A program made the translations under genes and the position numbers. A stretch of DNA of 64,000 bases. Origin: Wuchereria bancrofti (taxonomy: Eukaryota > Nematoda > Chromadorea > Rhabditida > Onchocercidae). Within the stretch, counting starts at the first letter, position 1, and the number at the start of each line of letters is the position of its first letter. Below are positions 37,994 through 51,761 of the stretch, piece by piece. The notes below the pieces were generated by a model. It had not been told where the DNA came from. It saw only the letters and a program-made list of their open reading frames with translations, and did no database searches. The stretch spans positions 10,287,313 to 10,351,312 of the forward strand of contig SSBO01000009.1 in NCBI GenBank assembly GCA_005281725.1, written 5' to 3'.

Positions 37994-38177
37994 TAACATC
38001 ATTTGTCACCATTGTGTCACCAAATATTTTAGCATATTTAAGTGATCATGAAAATATTTCAATTTATCACTTCAAATTTGATAATAGAAGTGGTATTAAT
38101 GTCATAACAATTGATTCATTCTATTTAACTAATCCGTTTTAATTACAATTTAAATTTTACTAAAACTAATTCTAGCA

Positions 38178-38183
38178 AATAAA
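38178..38183 (+). terminator. Probable polyadenylation signal of the membrane-protein gene
   Basis: AATAAA lies 185 nt after the TGA stop, a usual distance for a short nematode 3' UTR. Confidence 0.4.
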
Positions 38184-40554
38184 ACAAATATTATGAATGT
38201 TTGTTTTCTTTTTTGCTTTGTTTACATTACAATAATTAAATATGGTTTACTTGTATTTGATCCGAAAAACCGATTCTAGTATACCAATATTTACTCGGAA
38301 AAGAGAATTATGAAGCTTTTTTTTTTTTTTTTTAAATTATAATTCAAAATATATCATAAACTAATAGCATTATTCGTGGAAAAATTAACAAATTAAGAAG
38401 TAGGTAATGAATTTTGAATAACTTTTATCAAATAATAATAAAGTTAAAAAAAAAAAACTAATGAAGGATACTGTAGCAGTGATTTAGAGGAATGCATACG
38501 GATGTTATTAAAATTTTTAACTTTTAGATGAAAAATGATATGATTTATTGTTTAGACCTGAAATACGATAATATTTCTGTCATTTTTTTTTTAAATCTTT
38601 TAATGATAGACTGAAATTATATAAATGTAATTGATTATTTTACTTATTTTAACTTTTACTTATTTTAACTTTACTTATTACAAATCAATTTTACTCTGAG
38701 CAATCTTTGATCATAATATAATTGAAATACATTTATAAATGATGAGATTAAACTTTCATAATTACTTACAAATTATTTTATGGGAAATATTATAAAATAA
38801 TAAAATGTTATAGTTTAACTATGAATAATTTACAATTTAACTATGGGTAATTTTACATAAACGAACTGTAATTTAAGTAGAATCATTTGCATTAATTAAA
38901 AAGTACAAAATATTAATGTTTTTTTTTTTGAACTTTTCCCTTTTTAAAATTAAATTGCTCTTTTAAATTTAATTTTTTTTTATAATAATTTTCAATTCAG
39001 TATTTACATGTGCAAAATTAGACAAATTTACCACCTAATTAAGTGTAATTTTAATAATATATGTTGACAAAAATGATGTCAATTATTAATTATTAGCCAA
39101 AGTAATAAATAATGCATTTCTAAAAAGAGAAGAAAAAATAAAATAGTATTAGAACATAAATTTTCTATTTGTATCTTTAGCTAAAGCAATTTTAAAATTT
39201 CACAAAAATTCATTCTGCAATCTTTTTCTCACTTTCTCTCACCTTTTGTCTTTTTCATTTGTGGAATTTTTTTTGAAATTATATATTACATTTTCAAATG
39301 AATTAATCATGTTTGATTGTATATCAGCAAATGTAAAAAATTTAAATTAAACTGAAAATTTATGGAAAAATTTTAATAGCTTTATTGTTACTAGAAAAAT
39401 TCATTTTTTTTTGCTATTTTTTTCTTTAATTGAATGTAATTTATAGTTAAATTTAAAAAAAAACACATATTTAGGAATTCAAGGAAAGTAATTTGAGCGA
39501 TTAAAAGTTTAATCTAATAAAAAATGTTTTATTAGAATTAAATGCTCAAATTGTATTGTTTAAAAAATTTATTTTTCATTTAAAATTTAGTTTCAAAATA
39601 TTTGAAATTTTTGAGATTAGTGCAACACTTAAAAAAGAAAAAAAAGACACAATAATATTTGAAAAATTTCGAAAAACATTCCATAGCATAGATTTTTTCA
39701 GACTAATTATGAACAAAGTTTCATAATTTTAAAATTTTTTATCATTCATTTTGACATATTTGTGTTAAAATATGTTAGCCAAAGTAATATTTTAAATTTA
39801 TGAAAGCAATTAAATGACAACCTTTTGTTGCTATCCTTTCATTTCACAAACAAAAAAAAAAAGAATTCAATTTAAAAAAAAATTTCTTACTGCTGAGCAT
39901 TTGTTGAATATCATCAAATTGCAATGCTTCCGATTCTATTTCAAATTTCTTTTTGTTCAAATTGCAAATAAAAGTTTCTTTCATGTTGTAATTTTATTAT
40001 TTTCTATTCATTTATCATTCATCATATTAATTCATTTCAATTTCTATCATTATTTCTCGTTTTAGAATGGAAAATTTAAAATTGTTATAAAGCTTTTTTA
40101 AAAAAAAAAAAAAGAAAATAATTAAGCAAAAAAGATATTATCTTACAGTATGTTAACATCAATTCATGCAAATTTTTCAACAAAATTTATCAAATAAATG
40201 ATTTGCAAATTGCTACACAGTAAAAAATTAAAAATGAAAAATAAAGTTTAATTTAAAAAATAAAATTTGTTATTCTCAATTAAAAGATAGTCTTATTGAA
40301 ATTCCATAAATTATGCAAAAAAAAAAATTCAAAAATCATTTAGGAAAAAATAAAAAAAAGAAACAAATATGAGTTAGTATGTTTTGCATAAAGAAAAAAA
40401 TATTCCAAATAATGTGACAATCCTTATGACACTTTACAATTTCAGATAAATACAATAGTTATTTGCTAAGTGATTCGAAAAATTAGCTATGATTAGATTA
40501 GCTATTGAAAAAATCTTGCAGATTTGATAAAAATTCCATTCCCGAACAAATGTT

Positions 40555-40835
40555 ATCATGTGATGATAGCAACAAAATAAAATTCACAAATTCAATTGTT
40601 AAATATCAAATAAACAAGCACAAATTAATAAATAATGTTATTGTATGGTGATAACAAACAAAATAAAATTCACTAATTCAATTATTAAGTACCGAATAAA
40701 CAAGCAAGCAAATAAATAAACAAACAAATTAATAAATAATGTTATTGTATGATGATAACAAACAAAACAAAATTCACTAATTAAATTATTAAATGTCAAG
40801 TAAACAAACAAGTAAATAAATAAATAAATAAATCG
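40555..40835. repeat. ~100-nt tandem repeat, three copies
   Basis: Three copies share AACAAAATAAAATTCAC, then AATTCAATTATTAA, then a variable AAAC/AAAT tetranucleotide block, then TTAATAAATAATGTTATTGT. Copies begin near 40568, 40656 and 40758. The tetranucleotide block differs in length between copies. Confidence 0.85.
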
Positions 40836-43487
40836 GTGCCTAACAAAAAGAGTTCCGGTTGTTATTCCCGAAAAACTCTTCTTCATTTTAAAGTTAATTA
40901 GGTCTTTTATTAATTAGAAAAAATATAGAATATGTTAGAAAAAAAATTCTGGCATTCTTGTTTTCCGACAATTTGAACAAATTGATTTGCCAAAAATAAT
41001 TTTTTGATTCTTAAAAAGAAGAAGAAATGCAATTGCATATGCAAAAACAAAATCGGTGAAAGTATTTTTTTTTTAAAGTTTAAGTTTATAAACTTTTTAA
41101 GTTTAGAAAACTAAAAAAAAAAATTTTCAAAAAAGGATTCTTTGTTTTTAAACATGCTAAAGTGAGTTTTTAACAGCCAAAAATTTATATTAAATTATGA
41201 TAATTATCATTTTGAAGAAGTTATCACTTTGATATCTTTAAAGCATTTATCATTTTGTATTCACTAAAAATTATGAAATTTATGATAACACCGATACGAT
41301 GGATATATTAGAAGGATATCAGACGTGAATTTGTGAATTTGATTAGCTGATAAGAAAATCTTATCATATAAATGATTGCATAACAAATTACTTATGTGAT
41401 ATTAAATATAATTTTTTTTGTGTAAATATTTTGCAAAGTTAAATTTTTTAATTCATAAATCATTGTAAAATTTTCTCTTACAATTATTACAAATGAAGCA
41501 ATTGGTAAAAATTTGAATTGAATAAATTATCATTTCAATTTGTAAATGTAACTTTAGGTATTTATTTATTTCCATTAATTTATTATTCGCCAAAAAAAAG
41601 AAGAGAAGAAAGAAACAAATAATTTAATAATTCGAAAAGAATTATTAAAATTCATATGTAATTAATAACAAAAAAGAATTTTTTATAAAAATTAGAATAA
41701 TAAATTTTATTAATCGAACATTTTTAAATATCTTCGCAGTGTTAAAATTTTCTATTCACTTCATTTATTTTCTTTTTTTTTCTTTCTTTTTTTAAAAAAA
41801 AAATATATATTTTATTTTTTTCTTTCCTTTCCTCTCTATTTTACGCACTTTTCTTTCATTTTTTTTTTTTTTTTTTTGATAGCATAAAATGAAAATGGAA
41901 AAATACTTTCAATGCTTTCATTATATATATGCTATATTCATATAAGCTTTACACATATATAAATAAAATTTCACATTTCCTTCCTGTGTACATTTACCTG
42001 TCTTATTTACCTGCCTTTTCTTTCCTTTTTTTTCCACTTTTTTATTCCTGTAAAATTTGATTTTTACATAAATTTGTTATATATTTGATGAATTGTAAGA
42101 AAAAAAAAATGAAAAAAAAGTAAGAAAAAAAAAATTACCCGAAATTATAAATTGTTAGAATAAATAAAATTTCTTTTAGTAATAGTAGGATTGACAAATG
42201 AAGGAAATAAAAATATGTCCCATTGTCCTATGCTTCAATAAGTTTAAACCAAATTTCCCTATTTTTTTTTTTTTTCAAAAAGAATGACTAATGCCTACTT
42301 TTATAGCTATCTAACACCTTTCCTTTTTTCTTCCACTATTTTTTCATTTTTTTATTTTATTTTTTTTAAAGCATACTAACAATTTATGCATTAATATTTA
42401 AATATGTAATTTCAATTGAAATTAGAAAAATTTTTAAATGCCACTAAAATTTCAACAGTTCTTTTTTCTGCTTGTTTGTTTGTTTTGTTTAAATTTTGTT
42501 GTTGTTTTTTTCTTTCTTTACAGTTCTATTAAACAGTCATTTCATCGTTTTACATTTTTCACATTAGTTTATTTGTAAATTATATTTTACAGTGACATTA
42601 AGTTTAAATTTAATTCTGATTCTTTTAAAATATTTTTGAAATTTTGCCTTTGATTGAAATCTGAAATTTGATTATCAAAAACAGAAATTTTGAGTTTGTA
42701 TTTTAATTAGTGATTTCTTCTTTTCGAATTATGTTTGTAGAATTGTTGAATTATAAGCAATACAAGTTTGTAGAATTGTTGAATTATAAGCTTTGTTTTT
42801 CATTTTTTTTTTTTTTTTGAACTGAAATTTCTAGTTTGTAAGCGATGTAAGTTGTGAAAATTATCAGTTAAATTGATAAAATATGCATGTGTTAATTTCT
42901 AATAACCATTTCATTTTATGATTACTTTCCCTTTGTTTTCATTTTTTTTAAAGTAAGAAATTATTGTGTTTTAGGAAATGATTTAATTTCAATTATTTTA
43001 AAGATGCTTAATGATAACACAAATGTTTTGCAATTTCGCAGATAAAACAAATATGTTTTGAAATGATTAGAAAAAAAAAATACAAAGCATACTCTTTTTT
43101 TTTATCTAAAACGAACAATTCTTCTGTTGAAATAATTAATTTATTTTATTCTTTCTATTCACATTTTATATTATGAATGAAAGAGGAAAAATGAGTGAAA
43201 AGAAAAAATAAATAAAAAAAAAATACATAACATTGCTTATTACAACAAAAAAATTTTTTAAATTTTATACGCAAATTTTCTTTTTTTTGATCTAAATTTT
43301 AAAAGTTAAATTTTAAATTTCACTTTATCATAAAATATATTTGCTAATATAAAAAAGGAAAAATAATAGAAATAATGAGATGTAATTATTATCAAATAGT
43401 TCACATTTATTTGCCAATTTATTACTTTCAAAAGTTTTATTTTGCTATTAAATTTAACAATTTCATTGAATTGACAATTGCTAGGAA

Positions 43488-43679
43488 ATGTTTCATCATT
43501 CTAACCTACAATTATGGCCAATGCATTACGATTTTATTGGCAAATTTTGGCTGCAATGCATTTCAATAAATTGTGCCAAAACAGGAAAGATGAAATCAAG
43601 GACATTTGTTAATGATGAAAGAAACTTTAGCCTAGGAAAAATGATCGAGAATAATCGACGAGTAATGAAAAATTTTTGA
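43488..43679 (+). CDS. Weak candidate ORF of 63 codons
   Basis: An ATG-to-stop frame preceded by an acceptor-like TTGCTAG at 43477-43483. Its composition (Trp, Cys, His and mixed charged residues, e.g. KMKSRTFVNDERNFSLGKM) is less repeat-like than other frames in the desert. No homology is recognised, no donor or partner exon is seen, and the opposite strand is also open for 85 codons here. It may be a terminal exon of an unseen gene, a fossil element or chance. Confidence 0.15.
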   Translation: MFHHSNLQLWPMHYDFIGKFWLQCISINCAKTGKMKSRTFVNDERNFSLGKMIENNRRVMKNF

Positions 43680-44354
43680 AGCGAAATAAATTGAAGTGTA
43701 ATAGTTGAAAAGATCATTGCAACATTTGCGTAAAATATTTTAACAAAAAAGTTTTTAGATTGAAATTTGGTTAACATAATCATTGCTTAATTATTATCAT
43801 TTCTAATCAATTTTTGTAACTTATAAAATGTTTAAAGCTAATCATTATTATTATTTTTGATTGTGATAAAGCTAACAATAAATTATGATAATTATGCTAT
43901 CATTGTTTATTAAGATTATCAAAACGAAACTGAAGAATAGATGATTTCAAATGATTTAGCTATTTGTGATGATAATTGCAAATGATAAACAGAAAAGAAT
44001 GCAAAAAAAAAAAATGAAAAATGATGATTTAATGATGATGTTTAGCTTTATGTCTTCTTCTTTGCTATCTATTATTCATTTCCACTGAAAGACATCATTT
44101 CAAAAAACTGAAAGGCATCATTTCAAAAAAAAAAAAAAAAAAAGATTTTTTAACCATTTGGAATCATTTCAAACTTATTGTACCAATGACAACAATACAA
44201 AGCTTAACAAGCTAAAAACTTTTTCGTTCACTTTACTATGCTAGCATGTTTGTAGTGTGCTTTTGAATAATTTGATATTTATGCATGCACCACTTCATCA
44301 TTTTATCTTCCTGTTTCGCAAATTTGATTAACACTTGCATAAGAAATTTTCCCA

Positions 44355-44930
44355 TTCATCATTATCATCATCGTCGTACATAACAATCAGCACTATCATT
44401 ATCAGCGTATTTAATAACCAACATTATCATTGTCATAGTCATCGTCACTATTATTATTATCATCATCGTACATAACAATTACCATTGTCATTATCATCGT
44501 ATTTAATAATCAACATTATCATTGTCATAATCATCGTCACTATTACTATTATCATCATCGTACATAACAATTACCATTGTCATTATCATCGTCATCATTA
44601 TTATCATTATCGTCATCATCGTCATCACCATTATCATCATCACCATCAATCACCGCCATCATCACCATCGTCACTATTATCATCATCATACATAATAATC
44701 AGTATTATCATTATCATCACCATAATCGTCATTATTATTATTATTATCATAATCATCACCATCATCATCGCCATCACTATCATCATCGCACATAATCAGC
44801 AATTGTAATTATCATCATCACTGCACATGTTAATCGGCATTATATTATCATTATCATGTCAGTATTATCATCATTACCATACATAAATCAGCATCATCAT
44901 TATCATTGCCATCATTATCACTGTAATTCT
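44355..44930. repeat. Complex (ATC)n microsatellite with ~110-nt higher-order units
   Basis: CAT/ATC trinucleotides fill the region. The segment ATCATCATCGTACATAACAA recurs near 44365, 44459 and 44549, showing duplications of larger blocks on top of the triplet slippage. Frames encode His/Tyr/Ile/Ser runs and are not genes. Confidence 0.92.
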
Positions 44931-47075
44931 AACATCGTTTCGAATAAGCTCAAATCATTTACATGTATAGTCTTATATTTCTTGGCTTAGGCTTAAAAAT
45001 TATGCATGATATTGTTTTAGCATTAAGTTGCGAAGTTCATGCAATAATTTTAACTGTTCTAATGAAAATTTAAAATTCAGGTAGTAATTGCTTGACTCAC
45101 TAATTATAACGATTACTAATATGGTGTGTTTATTATAATTAAAGATTCTAAATGATAGAATCCCTATGTTTATCTCAACCATTTACAACTTAAATAATAT
45201 TAAATTATTGAGAATCCAATTATAGCTTTTGAATATATGTGCCACTTAAATCGTTAGTTATAACTTTTTTTTGAATAATTTTGATTTATTTAAAAGAGTA
45301 AAGATGAAAAAAAAAGTGACGAAAATTAATCTAAACTATTGCTGTCTATTTGTTAATCATAACAGTTAGTAAAGCAGAAAACATTGGTAAACAAATATTT
45401 TTTTTTTAAAGTTAATTTATGGAAAGATTATAGTTATCAGTTGCAAATATTAGCTTAGTTTATGATGAATATTAATGATAATAAACTTTTTTTGCAATAA
45501 TTTTTGCACTGCTTTTTTTTTTCTTTAATATCATTTAAGTTAATAATTAATTTACTTCTTTGAAAAAATGTAGCAATGACAAATATTACCTAAAGTAATA
45601 ATAGGAATAAACACAAATATCAATTTGATATTAAAGAATAAGCACAACTACTATCATTATCATTTGTAAAATGATAATGATATCAGATTGTAATCATGTT
45701 AGTGTTAATAAGCATTTTAGTTTACTTTCCGAGAGTTATTCAATTCGGCTAAGAATTAAAAATACTAAAATTTGAGCAATGTTTTTTTTTAAATTATTTG
45801 CATTGCTTTGATTTTTACTGAGAATTTAATTTAATGCACCTAGTGACACCTTTTATGAATTTATGAATCACAATTATTCCTATCAAACTTACCTTAGCAA
45901 ATTTTATAAGAGTTATTGTTCTCGTCTTCCAAGAAACTTTTTTTTTTAGAAATAACCTGATGAAAATATTAGTTACTTTAAAAATTTATATAATGAAATT
46001 TCAGAATTCTTTCAAATATTTACAAAGTTAACTCCATCAATAATTTTGTTTTCCAAAAATAATTTGTCCAATAGTTTTGATGTTTTGCTAAAAAAATTGA
46101 TAACGAAAAATAAATTTTTCCGAACTCATTTAAAAAAATCCCAAAATAACTTTAAATTCTTTCTTATATTCATTGATAAGCTTAATCCATTATCTTTTTT
46201 GTTATCAGAATGTTTAATATCGTAATTATTTTATATGATAAAACTGTTCAACATAATGAAAAGTTGTGTTATGTAAAGTTATTTAGTATATTATTCAATT
46301 TCGATAAAAAATAAAATATTTTTGGGATACATTAAATTTATTTCTCAACTTTTCAAATAAAAATTGCGTGACTTTTTTTTTTAATAAAAAAAACACAAAA
46401 TTTTATAAGCTTGAAATGATTGAAATGAAAGTATGAAATAAAAGTGCAATATTTACATTCGTGTTAATATTAGCACGATGAAATTGTGAATGAAATTTAA
46501 AAGCTTTAAAAATTTCACTGACTTAGCAGGTAAACAATAAAATACTGCTTATTTTAGTTTAAAAAAAGGCAAAAAAAAAAATTGAAAAGTTTGTAAAAAT
46601 TTGAATAGAAAGTATTATTTCAATAATTTAGTAAAGTAATGATAATGGTACTACAGTATATTTAGAACATAAATTTAAATAACTTTTTTTATTTTTATTT
46701 ATATTTTTTTTTATTTTTTATCTTTTAGTTTTTGAAATTCTTTTTTGTCTTTGTTTCATATTTTTTAGAAAGTAAAAAAAAATTAAAAAGAATTTTTTTT
46801 TACTGCTGTGTAAACTGACGTATTTGAAATATGAAAACAGAACCAATTTTGCTTTTTTATATTATTTTTAATGCAAATATCAATGGTTTAAACAGTACAT
46901 TTCATAAAATTCTTCTTATCATTTTACAAAAAAAAAAAACTCTTTGAAAAATGAAATAATTTTGAATTTTACCAAATTTTGATTTCATTTCAAATTCTTT
47001 ATAAAGCAAAAAAATTAATAAAAAAACTTAAAATTTGATACTTTTTTTTAAGAGAAAAAACTAAACTTTAATGCT

Positions 47076-47552
47076 AATATTTTTTAATATTAATTTAGTT
47101 TCATAAAATTTATTCTTATTATTAAATAATTAATCAATTTAGAATTTTTTTCTCTTTTTTTTGCACTCATTTGTATTAAATATTTAATTATTTAAGAAAT
47201 GTTAAATTATTAATTTTGTTTTTCTTTTTTTTCTGATTATTTTCTTAATTTTGATAAAGTTATTATTAAGTAATAAACAATAATTAACCTTTGTATGTAT
47301 GTGTGTATGTGTGNAATATTTTTTAATATTAATTTAGTTTCATAAAATTTATTCTTATTATTAAATAATTAATCAATTTAGAATTTTTTTCTCTTTTTTT
47401 TGCACTCATTTGTATTAAATATTTAATTATTTAAGAAATGTTAAATTATTAATTTTGTTTTTCTTTTTTTTCTGATTATTTTCTTAATTTTGATAAAGTT
47501 ATTATTAAGTAATAAACAATAATTAACCTTTGTATGTATGTGTGTATGTGTG
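47076..47552. repeat. 238-nt duplication flanking a single N (likely assembly artefact)
   Basis: Bases 47076-47313 and 47315-47552 appear identical, separated by one N at 47314. The second copy continues into TGTGTCTGTGTATGTGTTCA. An exact repeat abutting an N suggests two contig ends that overlapped but were not merged. Confidence 0.85.
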
Positions 47553-48315
47553 TGTCTGTGTATGTGTTCAAACAGACATTTATCTGTTCACCTACTTTCA
47601 TTTGCTAATAATTTAAACTGCACAGTTGCTATTTGTTATCGGCTAGTTCAATGAGTACTGATAAACAGATCAGAATGAAAATTTTCGTGGTGAAAGATTG
47701 CAATCGAAGAGCAAAGAATCTTCTGAGCCTTCTTGTCCAAATTGATAAAATATTATCTCTAGCATTTGCCACTATCGCCATCATTTGCTATTATCATTAT
47801 CATCGATTTGTATGTTAGCTATATGCTCAACCTATCCATCTTGTCTTTTTAGTAAACAAACTGATTAATTAATTGAAAAGAATAACAATCGGTCAACTAA
47901 TTAAATTTATCTTTTTCAGTTATTCATTAATCTAGGCTTTTCAATTCATTTTTTGCCGATCAACAAATTGCCTTCCATTGTTTACTATCTTTTTTTTTAT
48001 CATTTGTTTATACGATTATTTGTAATTTTATTATTTAAAAATTAAGAAGTCTAATTTTTGACCAGTGCGACATGTAATTTACCTTGTGAATAATATTAAT
48101 TTTACAAATAAATCATAATTTTTGAGCAGTTTGCACATTTTAATTTAGACATTAAGGGTATTTTTTACAAGTGAAAGATTAGCTGATAAGTTTGTTCTTT
48201 TTTTTCGCTAAAGTTTGTTATCATTAAATGTTATCTTATCATAAACTCATTCATTAATTAATTTATTAATAATTATTTCAGGAAAAATAAACTATCACTG
48301 CATGTGGCTATTGAT

Positions 48316-48427
48316 GCGGTTATCCGGTATTTCTAATCGGATATGATGCTAAACTGGAACTCTTCAATTAGAGATAAATTCCGGTTAAACCGCTTAAGCT
48401 CATCCATTGATTAAAACTATCAATGGA
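48316..48427. other. Cluster of inverted repeats in a GC-richer patch
   Basis: TATCCG/CGGATA at 48321-48326 and 48338-48343 lies inside an outer imperfect pair GCGGTTATCCGG (48316-48327) and CCGGTTAAACCGC (48381-48393). Next to it is a perfect 9-bp stem with a 7-nt loop: TCCATTGAT at 48403-48411 and ATCAATGGA at 48419-48427. Composition is higher in G+C than the flanks. A structured RNA or the end of a small DNA element would fit; neither is shown. Confidence 0.4.
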
Positions 48428-50024
48428 GCAATTACTTCATTACCGACGGATTTTACGTACATCGTAAGAATTTAATGAAGTTAATTCTTTTTTTTTTGCT
48501 AATTAAAATTTATTTAACGAATTTAAGAGCAATATTATCATCACTTCTTTCTATAATTCTATTTTATTATTTCATTTTGTTACCTCATTTTTAGTAGTAA
48601 TTTTTTTTTCATTTCAAAATTTAATTTAAAAATCGAAATATTTTCTTTTTCTGTCCACTTACAGTAAAATAATTTTAAAAAAAATTGGAGATGCAAAATT
48701 TGATTAAAAAGGAAAAATGTTAATTTATATATTATCTTTCATTTACAAAAAAATACATTGTTATTTTGAAGTTTTCTGCCAACAAAAAATGAAAAAAAAA
48801 AAAACAAAAACAAGTAATATCTTTTATACAAAATAAACAAATGAGTTAGGGAAGTATCGAGATTTTCTCGAGAATTTAATCTAATAATTTTCCAGTAATT
48901 CACATTTATTTACATATCAGTTAGCTTCAGAAAAGAAAAAAGAAACTTATAAAATACATTTCAACATTTAAATTGATAACTTTTTCATTTAATGAATAAT
49001 TTTATTCACTTGTAAATGAAAAAGTAATACAATAGGAAATTAATTTGCTTACATTTAATAAGTTAGATACGTTGGCAAAAAGATTACAGCGATATAAATT
49101 TATTGTTAAATAAAAGTTGAAATGAGAATGAAAAAAAAATTGTGAAAAAAGTTGCTTTTATTAAACAAAAATTATGAAAAAAATAACTTTTATGATTGAC
49201 GTCTATAATAATTTTTTTTCTAAAAAAAAAGGAAAGAAAAATGAATTTTCTTTTCAAATTTGAACAAAAGATTTTGTGAAGGAAATGAGAAGATGAAAAA
49301 AAAAAGATAAATTATTATTCATTAAAAAAAAAAAAAAAAAAATGGATATTTGTATTTGATGAGAATAATATTCCTTTTTTTTTTCAAATCATTTGAATAG
49401 TGCATCATTCGAATAGCCAAGCTAATCGTTGCCATATCTTTGCTAGTTTGGTTTCTATCTTTTTCCATAATATATCAAGAAATTTCAATTTAATTAAAAT
49501 TTTGTTTGAAGTTAAAATGAAAGCCTATTAGCGTATAACTTTAGAAGAATTACGGTAAACCTATTCATTGCTTTTCTTGAAATAAATTTTAATTATTTAT
49601 CTATTATCATCCTTAGAGTTAGAATTAAAATTTGATCTTTTTTTCCTTTTTCACATTTGAAAGAAGAAGAAAAAAAAAAGATAATTTATATTATAGAAGA
49701 AAAAAAAAGAAAATTTATATTATTTATTATTTAAGCTAATCTGATCTATTTATATTCATTTATTTATTCAATTAAATATTTGCATCAAATTAAATAGAAA
49801 GCAAAAGCCAAAAAAGAAAGAAAGAATTTCAATTAAATTACTTTCGTTTACTTTTTTTTTTTCATTATTAAATTATTCCTTTTTTTTCTTAATCAAAATT
49901 AAAAGTTAACTTATGAATGAATAGGACGAATTAAGAAGAATCAAATAAATTCGAAAAAATGATAAATAGTGAAAGGTTGTTATTTAAAGTTTCTTATTAC
50001 GTATCAGTAAACAAATTATACAAA

Positions 50025-50080
50025 TATTTATTTATTTGTTTATTTATTTATTTATTCATTCATTCATTCATTCATTCATT
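50025..50080. repeat. (TTTA)n/(TTCA)n microsatellite
   Basis: TTTA repeats pass into six TTCA repeats. The apparent signal-peptide-like frames (FIYLFIHSFIHSF) come from the repeat. Confidence 0.9.
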
Positions 50081-51248
50081 TCACTTGGTTATTGTTATCA
50101 AATTTATCATTCATGGCTCATTAATTTTATCTTTCATATTTTGGTAGATTTATTTGATGATGCGTTATATTACTTTTTCATAGCATTTATCATTCCTATC
50201 TTCTTCTTTGTCATCTTTCATTAGCATATTTTTCACTTTTTTTTTTTTTAAATTGTATTTATGAAATTGAAATATTGTATTTATGAAATTGAAATATCCA
50301 ATTAAATATCGTATCGTTTTTGAAATGTTATTAACCATTTAAAATAGTGTAAATGATTAATATCTATAATTTAAAATCTTTTTCAAATAATTAGTTTCAT
50401 TTCTTTTCTATTTTTTAAATTATTACTTCTATATTATATCATAGTAATATATTAATATAAAATAGTACTTATTGATTGCAACACATTTTTTTTTTTGAAA
50501 TTCAAAGTTTATTATTTGTCACTAAGTTAGTATTATTTATCTCTCAATTTATGTTAAACACAAATGAATTAATCATTAAGGTACTTTACCTGAATATTAG
50601 CAATAATTAAAATATGAAAATTTCATATAATAATAGTAATTTTGAAAATCCGTTTAAAAAAAAAATATTGTTAATTTTTGTGAAAAATAAGAGAAAAGAA
50701 AGAAAATGATTTTAAAAATAAAAAGTAAAAGAGAAACGAATGAATTTTCAAAGTAAACACAAATTATTTGCATCACATACTAATAACTTTTTTTTTAATT
50801 TTCAAAATACTAACATTGATTTCATTTGCTAATTAATCATTTTTGAGAAAAATTCTAATTATGTGACGAAGTGATGCTGTTATCATAGCGATAAGAAGTA
50901 ATTTCGAATTGTTAGAATTGAAATGGGAAAGAATTGAATTGAAGAAGAAGGCAAGAAGTATAGAAAAGTATAAGTAATCAACAATACACCATCATTAAGC
51001 TAACAACTAAAATATCATTTCCGGACTATAAACATAAATCTGTTGAAATTTTAAAATGAAAATAATCCAATCCAATATCAAAAAAAAAAAAATATTATCC
51101 TATTTTGCTTGCTATTGTTGATTACTTGTATTAATGTATTAATTTATATGCAAATTAACAATTTCTATTAATTGTTATAATTTATTTATTATTTATGAAT
51201 AAAATTGTATTAACTGAAAAGAGTAATGCAATTGAAACAAATCAATGA

Positions 51249-51271
51249 TTTCAATATTACTATTATTATTG

Positions 51272-51311
<40 letters not shown>

Positions 51312-51600
51312 TACTATTACTATTATTATTAATGTGAATGAAAAAATGATGAGGAAGATAGGAATGATATTGATCATTTCAGTATAATAAATTGAAATTT
51401 AGTATGACTAATTTAGCAATTTCAATACTACTATTATTGTTGTCGTTATTATTATTATTATTATTACTATTACTATTACTATTATTATTAATGTGAATGA
51501 TAATGAGAAATGATGTGAATGAAAAAATGATGAAGAAGATAGGAATGATATTGATCATTTCAGTATAATAAATTGAAATTTAGTATGACTAATTTAGCAT
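51249..51600. repeat. Tandem duplication of ~170 nt carrying a (TTA)n tract
   Basis: The first copy (about 51249-51418) and the second (about 51419-51600) share a TTA/CTA tract, then AATGTGAATGA, GATAGGAATGATATTGATCA and TTTAGTATGACTAATTTAGC. The second copy has a short extra segment (AATGAGAAATGATGTGAATG). High similarity suggests a fairly recent event. Confidence 0.9.
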
Positions 51601-51761
51601 TTCATATCATTTCCATTTTTCAATTGCATCAAACAATAGCTGCAATTTATTTGCATTATAAAATTTTTTAGCAAATATAATGGATTATTTCAATTGATGG
51701 ATGATTTATTCAAGATTTTCATGGTTTATTCGAGATTTTAACACATGTGGAATTTTTTTTT

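Noticed and set aside
44485..44808. 107-codon His/Tyr/Ile-rich frame
   Set aside because: Encoded entirely by the ATC microsatellite.
47633..47818. 61-codon frame with slightly higher G+C
   Set aside because: No acceptor, donor or recognisable motif; ends in a repeat-like ATT/ATC tract.
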